64,000 bases of DNA, taken from contig SSBO01000001.1 in the NCBI GenBank assembly GCA_005281725.1, positions 10,742,251 through 10,806,250 on the forward strand, in the 5' to 3' direction. The notes under the pieces are model-generated. The model did not search any database. It saw nothing but the letters and a program-made list of their open reading frames with translations, and had not been told where the DNA came from. The position numbers and the translations under genes were made by a program. Below, in pieces: positions 42,352 through 53,727 of this stretch. The first letter of the stretch is position 1. Each line of letters opens with the position of its first letter. The DNA comes from Wuchereria bancrofti. Taxonomy: Eukaryota > Nematoda > Chromadorea > Rhabditida > Onchocercidae.

Positions 42352-43100
42352 CAGTATTCAAGTACCGAGGTAATCGAGTGTCCAGGCAATCAATTATTTA
42401 GATATTCATGTATTTAAGTAATCGAGTATTTAAGTATTCAGGTAACTGAGTACTTGAGTATTCATATATTCAAATAACTGAGTACTTAAGTATTCAAGTA
42501 CTCAAGTAATCGAGTATTTAAGTATTTAGGTAACTTTTTTCGAGTGATAGAATATTATTTAAGTAATCAGGTACTTGGGTACTCAGGTAATCGAGCATTT
42601 AAGTATTCAAGTAATCAAGTATTTAGGTTTTCAGGTATTTAGGTGATCGAGTATTCGAGTAGTCATTTAGGTATTCACGTATTTAAGTAAGCAAGCGTTC
42701 AAGTTATCGAGTTCTAATGTTCGCTGGTCGAGTATTTTATGAGGTATTTAAGGAATCAAGCATTTGTTACCGGGTATTTATACTTATTCAAATTTCGAGT
42801 AATAGAATATTAAGTAGTCACGTGTTTATGTGATTGGGTATTTTACCGGGTGTTTGAGTGATCGAGTTTTTAAATATTCAAGTACGTAAGTAATGGAGTA
42901 CTTATCAAGTAATCGGGTAATCAAGCAATCATCTGTTTACTTGTCTAAATGCTCAACTACTTAAATGCTTGATTGCTTAAATTGGTTATTGCAGTTAGGT
43001 ATTCGAATGACTAATTGTAATAATCGAGCATTCCAGTAATCAGGTCTTGAAGTGTCAAGCATCAAGCATTTGAAGTTCAAGCTATCAGATTTCAAGTAAT

Positions 43101-43651
43101 GTATTATAGGTGTAAGGAAATATTTTGTGGTATTGCAAGATAGGCACAAATAAATACATAACTGTAAGCAGGATGAGTAAACCACCTGAAATTATTGGGT
43201 TAATTTTGAATTACAATGAGTTAATGGGCTGTTTGTTACCCTGGCTTCTATTTAGTCTACTAAATTAAAAAAAAATGAGGCATTTTAAAATCACTCCCAA
43301 CAAGTAATGAATTCGCCTTCTCTATGCAACATTTTCATCCCTAAGCAATTATTTGGTCTCATTATAACTAAGTGGTAATACTTCCCAGAATTAAATTGTC
43401 GGATTAGATTCTTTAAGCATAGCAGATGTGATTCATTAAGATTTATTGATTGGAATGTTATTAGAAAGTATTTGTATCGGAATTTTCCCATCGTAATCAC
43501 CGAAAAGATTGAAGACTTTCTGAAATAAGATTTATGTTTTGATAGTTTTTTGTTTTTGTTTTGGTGTAGTAAGATTATTATTATTCCATAAGTAAATTTT
43601 CATTACTAATGTCTTTCATTAGTGCAATTTATTTTTTTTTAGTTTATTATC
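43101..43651. other. Upstream region of the first RMD-like gene
   Basis: Noncoding sequence of ordinary complexity between the satellite and the RMD-like gene. A long T tract ending in AG (43631-43642) lies nine bases before the ATG. It is a good candidate for the spliced-leader acceptor. Confidence 0.5.
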
Positions 43652-46600
43652 ATGTTTCGCAGAACAAGTGATATCTTCCGAAAAACCATACAAGTTGGTT
43701 TTTATCCCTTTCGTACTGTGTTTATCAGCATTCCTTTTGGCTCGTTAAATGTATTAATTAAGTTGAAGAGCTAAGTATCTCCTGGTCTTTAATGTAAAGC
43801 ATTATTAAATGCAGTTTGGAATATTGGACATCCTCCTGGTAGTCTTTTATCCAAAAAAAAAAGAAACCCGTTTTTTTTTAAGAATTTCGGTTCTCAAAAA
43901 CATGCTTACTTTGGAGGAGCAGTGTTTGCTGCCACAGCTATCGCTCTTAGTGACGATGAACTCAAGAAACAGCCTATGTGGTGTGTTGTGATTTTTTTTT
44001 TCCTAACAATTGATTTTATATAGAACAATTGTTGCATCCAGTTTAATACAAAATAATTCAGTTCATACCTTTTTTGTATATCTTGTTGTCTGTGATAATT
44101 TTGTCACTTTTTGCCAGAAAACTTTGAAATTCTGTACTCTCATAGTAATCTCAGCTGTTCCATGTTATGTTTTTTGAAATTTGTTTGTAAAGCAGAATTT
44201 CAGTTTAGTGTCCCATATTGGTTGGATTCTCGGTATTTAGGAAGTAAGTTGAGCATATTTATATGAATTACTTTTCTTCGTATATTAGTTATTGAGCTTA
44301 TTATTCATTGAGCTTATTATCACTATCATTATCGAAAGTAAGTTAATGCTTTAAGTAAGTTAAATTCGAATATTTTGATGCTAATATAAGGTGATGCAAT
44401 GTACCGAATATTTAGTCAGTTTTTTGTTGTTCGTTATACTAGTGCTGTTTATATGCAGGTATCAAACATCTGTGCGTAAGCTGTCATTTGCGATAAAATA
44501 TACGAATCGAAAAGGCTATTTGGATGATGTGATATTACTGGAGAATCTTCGTGAGAAGCTTTATCCGTAAGTTGTGTTTTCATGTTACTATTCATTTCAT
44601 TTTGTCACCACGTTTTGATTTGTTCTTCAATTTTTCAGACTTCTGAAAGAATAAGTCATTGAAATATTGTTTATATGACCAATTTTTATGTGTTTTTGAA
44701 AACTCAGTCCTCAAATCTTCTTACTATAATGATAGATATGGCAGTTGTAAATGTCAGTTTATCCTGGGACATGAATTCCTTTCCTGAAATTTCTTGTGAG
44801 GTCTTTCCACATTTAACTTCTATCCAGTCTGGGCTGAGACGATTGTGATACGTATTTGCCTTTTAATTTCAGATATTCGGACTCAACGAATACTGACCTC
44901 TTATGGCGGTATGCCCGAGTACTACTCGAAATTGCTTTGTGGACTTCAAGTGCCGACAAAAACCGAATGGCTACATTCCTCGAGGTTTTTTCATGCCAGA
45001 GTGTTCTTTCTGTTCTATTTTTGTTTCTAAACAATTTCCCGGTTATTATTTGGAGTACCAAGTAGTCAGTGAAATGCAATAATTTTTAGGCTGAAAAAGT
45101 GGGCAAAAAGGCGCTTGAGAATGAAAGTCCACAAAGCCCAAATGCTAGTGCACACAAATGGTAAGCTGGAATTATACACTAATTTGTTCTGTTTAGCTAA
45201 ATTGGTTAGGAGAAATGATGTTTTCAGTGCTGGAATCATTAAGGTGTATGCATATGATATTTACTGTCTTATTTTAATAAGTCGGTTTTTTCTCGTACTT
45301 TTGCTTTTTTGGCCTTTTCCCTAAGATGATTGGGAATAAAGTATAAAAAATGAAGTCAAGTTGGCTTTTCGAGCATTTTTAGGTATGGAATAACTCTGGT
45401 AAAGTTAATGGATTTCCGTTCGGATAAGAAAATTGATGAAGCACAAAAGCACTTAGAGAAAGCGGTTGAATTAGACCCAACAGACGTAAGATCATGGCAG
45501 TATCTTGGTTTGTTTTGCTTTATTTGATATAGATCTCTGAAATGCTGCTTTACCTTTAAATGGTTGAGTATCATCAGACTTTCTAAAGGAACGTATCATG
45601 CTAGTTAATCAAAATATGGTAACTAAAAGCGAATGATGGCCTAATCTAACAGATTAAATAACTGATATAAGTTGGTGTTTTTTAATATTAGAAAAATATT
45701 ATAAAACTAAAAAATTTTTTATTATTAGGTTGTAGTAGAACTTATGGATGTAGTTGGAGTGTTTAAGTAACCAGCAAACTGTAAATTTATTAAATGTAAC
45801 AAATCGTTGATATCATTATTTGTGGGCCGTGGATAGCAAAAAATTTGTATGTTCTTTCGAAGCTTGAAGATTCCCGGATAGTTATGAAACCACGTAATAT
45901 TTAGAAGCAGTTCTATAGCTGAAGTTTTTTTTTTTTCTTCAAAAAGATGGATCAAAAGATGTTAGGAATCTTTTTAATATTTAAGAAAGTAATATTAAAA
46001 AATTTTTTAATCTGCTGACTAATTTATCTGCAATAACCATGAACTCGGATCATTTTAGGTATTGTGCAATACATGCAGAAAGATTACAAGCGCGCATTGG
46101 AAAGCCATCAGAAAGCTGAGTCACTGGAGGCATGTTTATTTTCCTAATGATTCAGTTAATTAGCTTAGTTCTTTAAAAATTTCTTATTTTCATTTTTATA
46201 AAGTTACTACTAGGTATACAATTGTTAGTATGTCGTAGACTTAACATACCACCAAAGTTGGGAGTCTTGCCATTTAGTGATTATATTTTTAAGGAGACAA
46301 GATTTTTTGCTGTCGAGAAAAAGATATTCAAATATTCTAGAATATACATTGTGGCTATCAAATTCTTTTTATGATTTTGTGTAGGTAAAATGCATTCTTT
46401 ATTCCTACTTTTTTAATCTGTCGAGGAAATATAGTATAGAGTAGTTGTGGTATTGAGCGAAATTTTGTTAATTAAATCCAAATCATTTTCAGCCTGGTTT
46501 CTCAAATGAAAACGCATTTTGGCTTGGAAAAGCACAGCTTGCATTGGGACGAAAAAAGGATGCATGCGAAAGTTTCAAGAAAGCAAAAATTCTGACTCCG

Positions 46601-47047
46601 CGTTACAGGAATGAATATAAGGTTTTTCTTAATATCATTAAATATTTACGGGATAAAAAAACTGAATTTACCAATGGATAAAATGAAGATAAAGCTTCTT
46701 TAAGAAAACTTTCTAAGAAAAAATTAAAATATTGTGCGAAAGCGTGTGATTAGGCTTAGAATATACAATTCTTTAAAATGATCGACGTCGTGAACAATTG
46801 TGCGAATAAGTTATACTTTTGAATGACAAACAAAATAAGATAGAACAGTAATAAGTTGCTTTGGAGTTCTTGAAGTCTATAATCTTTACATCTCCTTTAG
46901 TCCCGTTTTTTTTAATGGTTTTTATAGTGTTATCGAATGACTAATTTATTATCACACTTTCAGACTGGAGTGCAAGCTCGCGAATTCTTATTGAAAAAGT
47001 GCGGGGTGCGTATGGAAGATATCCCAGATTCCGCTTGTCCTTACTGA
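43652..47047 (+). CDS. rmd-1: Regulator-of-microtubule-dynamics (RMD-1/RMDN)-type TPR protein, 279 aa
   Basis: Exons: 43652-43693, 43883-43980, 44459-44566, 44873-44984, 45090-45160, 45383-45507, 46059-46129, 46493-46621, 46964-47047. Phases close to 280 codons including the stop. The N-terminus MFRRTSDIFRKTIQ is basic and amphipathic and is followed by a short hydrophobic stretch (FGGAVFAATAIAL). This suggests a mitochondrial or membrane signal like that of RMDN1. Helical repeats follow: NTDLLWRYARVLLEIA is the hallmark first TPR of the RMD family. AHKWYGITLVKLMDF, AQKHLEKAVELDPTDVRSW, GIVQYMQKDYKRALESHQKA and AFWLGKAQLALGRKKDA form the rest. RMD-1 in C. elegans associates with microtubules and is needed for chromosome segregation; a similar role is inferred. 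The intron after 46129 starts GC rather than GT and phase leaves no alternative. Poly(A) signals lie at 47161 and 47169. It is the upstream member of a tandem pair. Confidence 0.92.
46333..46406. repeat. Truncated copy of the satellite-embedded element inside an intron
   Basis: It starts with TATTCTAGAATATAC and ends with GCATTCTTTATTCCT like the three copies in the satellite, but lacks about 11 internal bases. No octamer repeats flank it, so the element exists independently of the array. Confidence 0.88.
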
Positions 47048-47160
47048 TCTGCAAATATCCATTCGTTTTTTGTAGTTGTAATAGAATTTGCGAAGGGTTT
47101 CAAATTTTGTAGGCATAAATTGTTTTTGCTTTCCTTTGTGATTAAAAGTTGTCACTAAAA

Positions 47161-47174
47161 AATAAATGAATAAA
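47161..47174 (+). terminator. Two AATAAA poly(A) signals
   Basis: AATAAA at 47161-47166 and again at 47169-47174, about 115 bases past the stop of the first RMD-like gene and about 340 bases before the start of the second. The spacing would suit cleavage in a trans-spliced operon, or simply two separate genes. Confidence 0.6.
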
Positions 47175-47512
47175 CGAGGATGCATGTGTCCTTCGATTCG
47201 AAATGTTTGTGTTAGCAGCATAAAATTTCATGATTTTTTGCTATTACTTCTTTTCATTTGTGGAAATTTTCACCAAGAAATTCAAATCCAATTTTTCAGA
47301 TTTAAATAATTTTAATTCCAGTATTATATGCCAGACTACAACCTTCACAACTTATGCTTTTTGGATTTCGGCTTTAGTTAACAATTGCGAAGTACGTTTG
47401 TGTTTGATAAGTAAATCACAAATGTTATGACAAAAATTTCAACTGTTAAGTTGTTATGAATTGTAGCTAATGTTAAGCATTGACCCTTTCAGATTCATAA
47501 TTTTATATTCAG

Positions 47513-50218
47513 ATGGTGACAAGGTTATGGAAATATCCATTAATCAAAACATGTATCGCTGGTGGATTGGGGTACTTAACATTTGGTATGGTAGATTCGG
47601 TTGATTCGTCTCCTATACTGGATGAGAATGAGAAATGGTATTCTCTTTTGTTTATTTCTCCTAACAGTTTCTAACTTAATTCTCCCAACGCTACTATTGC
47701 TATCTTTACATTTCTTAAAAAATTTATTCATCTTTAGGAGGAAATATCGGTCAGATTTCTATGAATTTTATTTCAAATTTGCGGATATTATCGGCAAACG
47801 TCACTACATCGAAGAACAATATCAGCAGAACATATCCAGTGGATCCTATCTAAGGTAGAGATTTAGTAGCTTTAATTTATTTTTGTATAATTTGTTTCAA
47901 AATGTCTTTTGTCATATCAGTCATTACAGATAGAAGAGAAAAATTTCATTTCGACATACTACAGGATGCCATTTTAACATTAGTTGTCGAATGATAACCT
48001 TATCACTGACGAGTTTTATTTAAAACATTGAAATTAATAAACAAGTAGATGGTAAGATCTTTTTTTTTTATATGAAATCGTTCCCTTACTCATTTCCAGA
48101 TGTGCGATTGATTCGTTAGAAAAGGCTCATCAAATTATTAGGTTTGATAGTGATGATAGATTACGAAGAAAGATTTTGCGCAAGGTATTTTTTCTTTCTT
48201 TCGTTCGATTCTTAAATTTCTCAAAATCATACTCCGGATTTAAAGTGCTGAAGTAAAATATTCGAAGTTTGGCAGGATTACTTTTCTGGATTTATTCATA
48301 ATCTAAAATATTACACTGTCTGGCTAAAATGATGCAAACTGTCTCAGAAAGTAAGTAAAGGGATTGGCACTTAGAGTTTAAATGAATTCCGGAAAGTCAG
48401 CAACTGTAAAAGTAATTCTGCATTTTCTTATTACGACTTTTATTTATGCATTTGTAAACACAATAATTCATATCTTTATTTTTGGATATGTAAAGTTGTA
48501 TGAATTAAGGCTCATCGTTACGCAATCAAAGCAGCTACTGTTGAGCAAGATGAAGATTTGCGAGCTGAAACTCATAAATGGTAACAATCTTTCAGTTTTT
48601 TTTTTTTTTTCGTTGTTAAGATATACGTCATATAACGATAAGTATAAATCTCATTAATTTTTACAAATCCTTCTCGTCTCCAATCTTTCAAACATTGAAT
48701 TTGTAAATCCGAAATTTCAGGTATGGTCTTATCATGTTGAAAAGAGCCAAATACGGAAACAAAGAAAAACGATTACTGAAATCAATTAACGAGCTTGAAA
48801 AAGCATTAGTTGTTGACAGCATAGATCCGCAAATTTGGTATTATTTAGGTAAATTTGATATTATTTACCTTATTTTTTCGATTTTCTAATTTTTTCCTTT
48901 AAAAGCTAGTGAAATATACTTTTGTAAAATCAAAAATGTTTTTGTCATCGGCAATATCGACTTGTGCTAGATGAAGAGTGAATAATCTATTACACTGGGT
49001 CTTGTTGAACATTCCAGAATATGAAACATTTTTTTCAGTTAGAATAATTGGTGGACAAACGTTTAGTAATTGAGCTGTTATTGAGGAGTTGGAAATTATA
49101 GTTAGTTAGTTAGTTAATAAGCAACGGGATTTAATTTAACATGTGGGAAATTTTTGTCAATTTTTATTGCAAAATCTGTAAAGTCCAGATTCAATTTTTG
49201 GACGTCATATCTCTTGAACCATATTGAATTTGAATTTATGATTATATTTGCAATATATTGGTTTGAACTACATTTTTAAGGTATTGCAAAATATGAGCTT
49301 GGTGAGTATCAACATGCTGTCGAATGTCACTTACGAGCAATGAAACTGGAAGTTAGTTAGTTTCTTACAATTTTGTAAATATATTTTCTTTCTGATATTT
49401 GTGAAAAGGAGTTTCGAGTTGCCAATGTGAACAACTGTTAGATTTCACTTGGAGATCGGTTTTATAATACTTCTTATATCAAGTTCAGGAATTAATTCCG
49501 ATTATATATTTCGGATTTGAATTGTTTCAAGCATTCGGAATATACAGCGTAAATGCAATTAGCTCATATTGTTAAAGTAAGAGTATAAGTAATTTAATAA
49601 TTTGTTCCAGAAAATTTGCAAAATTATTTGGGAACTGTTGAAATTCAAATGCATAATATTTGATGTTTCGAATGGAATTACTTTTGATATTTAATGTGAA
49701 GTTTTTCTTGATATAAAAAGACAGTAATTTGCAGCAGAGTGATTGTCCTCAAAATCAATATCATCTTGGATTAGCCCAAAAACAATTGAATACTCCAAAA
49801 TCTCGAGTAGATGCATGTAGTGCTTTCAAACAAGTTTTAACAAAACATTGCGATTCGGTCGCGGATACTGTGGTAAACTTAAATTTATTGTTTGTTCATT
49901 TTGTTTCAGTTGTTTTTCGCATATTTTATTTAAATCATTTAAGTTTCTGTAGTGCATCAGCGAATTATTTGGTCAAACATATATTTTTTTTTTCTTTTAT
50001 TAGATGCATCTGTGAATTTTGCTTCTTAATAAGATTCAAGAAAACTTATACAGTATGAAATTCGAGTTGACGTAATTATAAATAAACTAATGCAATTTTT
50101 TTTACTTTGCAGTTAATTTATTGCTGTTTATACAAAATTTTATCTTGCAAATATACGAAATTTTTAGATACGACGTGCAGCATTGAGAGAATTTCGTGAA
50201 TGTAAAGAGTATTTATGA
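47513..50218 (+). CDS. Second RMD-family TPR protein, diverged tandem paralogue, 261 aa
   Basis: Exons: 47513-47637, 47738-47854, 48100-48184, 48510-48580, 48721-48848, 49281-49351, 49735-49872, 50168-50218. Phases close to 262 codons including the stop. The ATG directly abuts a TATTCAG acceptor, the classic form of a trans-splice site. The N-terminus MVTRLWKYPLIKTCIAGGLG is basic then hydrophobic. The TPR-like core matches the upstream gene: THKWYGLIMLKRAKYG, INELEKALVVDSIDPQIW, GIAKYELGEYQHAVECHLRA and NQYHLGLAQKQL. Intron positions and phases in the core coincide with those of the neighbour, including a tryptophan codon split TG/G at the same place and two 71-base exons. The first TPR hallmark (LLWRYAR) is not preserved. 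Exon 7 may start at 49735 or 49738, as the acceptor is a CAGCAG repeat. Function is inferred only from the family. Confidence 0.88.
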
Positions 50219-51303
50219 TACAGTTTTTCTGATGAAATGAAAGTAGCAGTAAGCTTCACTCATACAATCGTGAAATAAGTGATTTTTCGCATTGAACATA
50301 TAAACACTGCTTAGTAATTTTTGTAATCAAAAGCAGAATATATAAAAAAAGGTGTCTTTTTCACTGAAGGACACTGATACTGATCCGAATTTAGTATTTT
50401 TCTCCTTAATGATTTATGAAAAAATTTTTGAAGTTATATCTATAATGTGTCAGTTAAATGTTTTCGTCCCAGAAAGTAAATTTTTGTGAATTTATTTCGT
50501 ACATTATATGATTAATTTAAGTGGGTAACATGTTTTTATCATTTTTTTAGTCTTACAGAAAAAGGAATGGCTAGATAAATGCAAGAAGTGAGAAGAATAA
50601 TCTAATATTGTTAATTAATAATCTAATGCTGTTAATCTTTGTTATCAAATTACGAATATGTCAATTTATATTTGCATGCTTTGATTAACTGTATTTTCAC
50701 AGCAGCATTCTTTGTTTTCTTTACTTTTCCTGGTAATTAATTCATTGTTTTTGAATTTGTTATTGCATAAAATTTAAGTAAGAGTATTGAAACATAGTCA
50801 TTTTATTTTTCACTATTTATAAAAATATAATCTGGAATGAGATGCTTAAAAAACTTTCCCAACAAAACTCACCAAATTATTTCCATTAAATATGATTGGG
50901 AGCATAAAAAAGTTGACATTTCGCATTTGAAAAATCACAAACTCCAAAACTATTTCTCAAATTAACATATTCTCATGTTATTAAAAAAAAGAAGGTAAAT
51001 TTGATGCATTTGGCAAAAATTGGTATATTCTGATAAATTTGAAATTAAAAATCGCTTTGCATAGCAATCATTAGCATACTGATAAGCAATATTTCAATTA
51101 GTGCAAATACAGCGAAAGATCATTTGGATTTATTACGATTATTTATACAATTTAAATGCATTATCATTTTCTTAACTGAAATAACGGAAAATTTCTATTT
51201 AACAAAATTTAAATTGATTGAATTAATCATTGTTTAATAAAGGAAACATATTATATGGTTTAATAATTTTGGGTTATTTCATTTTCATAGGAAAATTCGT
51301 ATA
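50219..51303. other. Intergenic region before the secreted-protein gene
   Basis: AT-rich and noncoding as far as I can see. An acceptor-like TTTTCATAG ends at about 51290, 13 bases before the next ATG, and is a candidate spliced-leader acceptor. No RNA gene was recognised. Confidence 0.5.
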
Positions 51304-52590
51304 ATGGCTGTAATTAGCATTTTGAAATATTTTCCATTGCTTATTATTATTATTATACCATGGTGTAGTAGTCTTATTGATATACGCCATCGTTTTGAAC
51401 TTCCTCAAATACCAACTGATTTAAAGGAACAAATTTTGACTGAATGTAAATCAACATTTGTCAAATTTTTTCAAGCACATAAACAGAAGGTGAAAATTTT
51501 ATGTTAATAATAAATAATTTGAACAAATAATAATTTTATGAGCATAAGCATATATAGTCGATATGAAATTTTAATGTAAAATATTTGCTTACATATTAAC
51601 TAATAATAATAATATAATAATAGTTTTATAATATTCTAAATTATAGGAGTAGAAAAAATTCTTTTTAAATTGAAATTAATTGATTATTAAATTTCTACTA
51701 GATTTCTTTTTCGTGTTAATTAATGAAACAAAAAAAAAGTATACTTTATGATTATGCTAATAGCTATGCAAAATTTGAATAATAATTATCTATCATTTCT
51801 TATAATTTTATCAGATGATATATAAACATATATCAATTTCATAATATATTTCTTTAGCATTGAAATATTATTATTATTATTACTATTATTATTATTATCA
51901 GTGTATCATTTATTATTTATTAATAATAATTGATTATCAAATAAAATAATGATCTAATTTGCAATAGATATAATTTAGATTGATCATAATGGCTAATTAA
52001 TTAATTAATTAATAATGATATAATTAATATAGACAATGTCACAAACAACAGCAAAAATAGATGTAACAAATACATCAATGCTAGAAAATACAACAAAAAT
52101 GATATCACATGGAAAGACGACATCGTCACCAGCAAACAATGAACAATGTCCAATGGCAATAAATAATTGTATTTTAACAAAAACAAGTCCATTTATGGAA
52201 CATTGTGATGTAAAATGTTTAACAAATGCTGAAAAATCAGTATCAAATGATTTTCATTGTTGGAATGATAATTGTTTCATTCGTGCGACACGTATTTGTG
52301 AAGAAAAATTTTGGCGTACGGTAAGTGTAAAAAATCGTAAGAAAAAAAAGAAACGAATGCGTTGTATAACAGAAATTAAACATTGCTATAAATTAGCATG
52401 TTTAAAATGTCTTGGACGAGAATGTAATATAAATTGTTATGGTGGTGGTATACAGTATATTTCATTGACAAAACCACGCTGGAAAGGTTATGATGAATAT
52501 AAGAAATTTTTTCCGGAAATAAAAGATATTGTTCATAAATTTGTTCTTGTTCCTGAAAAAATGATCATTGTTGAGGATTATAATGAATAA
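51304..52590 (+). CDS. Unrecognised secreted cysteine-rich protein, two exons, 247 aa
   Basis: Exons 51304-51489 and 52033-52590; both boundaries are phase 0 and canonical. The N-terminus has a strong signal-peptide core (LKYFPLLIIIIIPWCSS), with cleavage probably near CSS-LID. The first 60 residues end with an ILTECKSTF segment. Exon 2 begins with a threonine/serine-rich, potentially glycosylated stretch (NTS and NTT sites). It continues with about 13 cysteines in motifs such as NEQCPMAINNC, EHCDVKC, DFHCWNDNC and CYKLACLKC, interrupted by a basic run NRKKKKKRMRC. The spacing does not match any cysteine-rich family I can name, and I assign no function. It is likely extracellular. An AATAAA overlaps the stop region and others follow. 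Reality of the gene is supported by the long open exon and clean phase; the identity is unknown. Confidence 0.82.
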
Positions 52591-53727
52591 AAACTAACAA
52601 TAAATAATTTGTGCAAATAATTTTTATTGGTATTAATTGATTTACTGAATAATGATTACATTTAATTTTGTTCATTTTAACTTGTCTAAATTTTAATGTA
52701 TTATCATTACTATTATTATTGAAATTGTATTGTCAATTTTTCATGTAAATATGATTATGATTTGATTTAATAAATGTAATAATTAAAATATGGAAATTTT
52801 TATTTTGCATCATTTTACTCAACAATGAATGATATTGCACAGTGTGATGATATATGATATTATTTACATACTAAGTACATAAAACCGCTGATCGTTAAAT
52901 ATTACCCTTCACTGATTTCGCCGATATCAATAGTTCCAAACAACAATTAAAAATTTGATAAATTCAAAAAAATTTTAAGAAAGAAAGAAAAAACAAGAAA
53001 ATTGAGAAGTAAGCATGTATGTATATATATTAATACTACGTACACATATACATGTTTACATTGATATTTCCTATACTTAAGTAAATGTTGTTATGAATAA
53101 TTAGTTTCAAACAATAAAATATGATGAAACATTTTCAAAAATTTTATGAATAAGAAAAATATTACATCACAACTTTTTTTTTCACTCAAACATTACATTT
53201 TGTACATTTACCTCAGAAAGATAAATTAAAAGAAAATTAGGAGAGAATACAAATATACAAAAACACAATTTTCTTGTTTTCCTTTTTTCTTATTGGATGA
53301 AAGATTATTAGAAAAGAGCATAATTATAAAAGCATAGTTTTCTTGTTTTTTCAAGAAATAAGGCATTCAATTGATTGCACTCAATTAATAGTGAAAGATT
53401 GTAGAAAAAAAAAAAAGGGAGAAAAGAGAAAATCGAATTAATTAAAAGTAAGAGAATGTAGAAGAAAGAAAAAAAGTAAAATTTGTATATTTAAACATCT
53501 ATTGGTGCTAAACTAAATCCACTGGAGCCATTCTGATCAAAATGTCAAAATAATTATTTTCACTATTTAAAGAGAAAGAAAAAAGAAATGAAGAGGAAAA
53601 AGAAGAAGAAAAAGAAATAAAAAATATCAATAATTATTATATTTTAACTATTTTCACAATAATTTACTAAAAATATTTATTTGCATATGATTATGATAGA
53701 AAGAAGACCAATCCATAAATTAATAAC
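52591..53727. other. Convergent 3' intergenic region
   Basis: Noncoding AT-rich DNA between the ends of the plus-strand secreted-protein gene and the minus-strand glutamine-rich gene. It includes AATAAA-type signals just past 52590 and A/G-rich stretches around 53.4-53.6 kb. Confidence 0.5.

Larger units (their letters stand above)
39446..43100. repeat. Octamer satellite (GTATTCAA/GTAATCGA type) with 728-bp higher-order repeat
   Basis: The whole stretch parses in an 8-bp register: GTATTTAA, GTAATCGA, GTATTCAG, GTAACTGA, GTACTTGG and close variants, all fitting roughly GTAnTynA. Longer blocks recur at a 728-bp offset, which is 91 octamers. The landmark TAAATAGTTGG occurs at 39901 and 40629, with a one-base variant at 41357. 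An 85-bp non-octamer element is embedded three times. Perfect short palindromes such as CAAGTACTTG are frequent. The array becomes degenerate after about 42.5 kb. It occupies most of the interval between the divergent ADAR-like and RMD-like genes. Confidence 0.95.
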
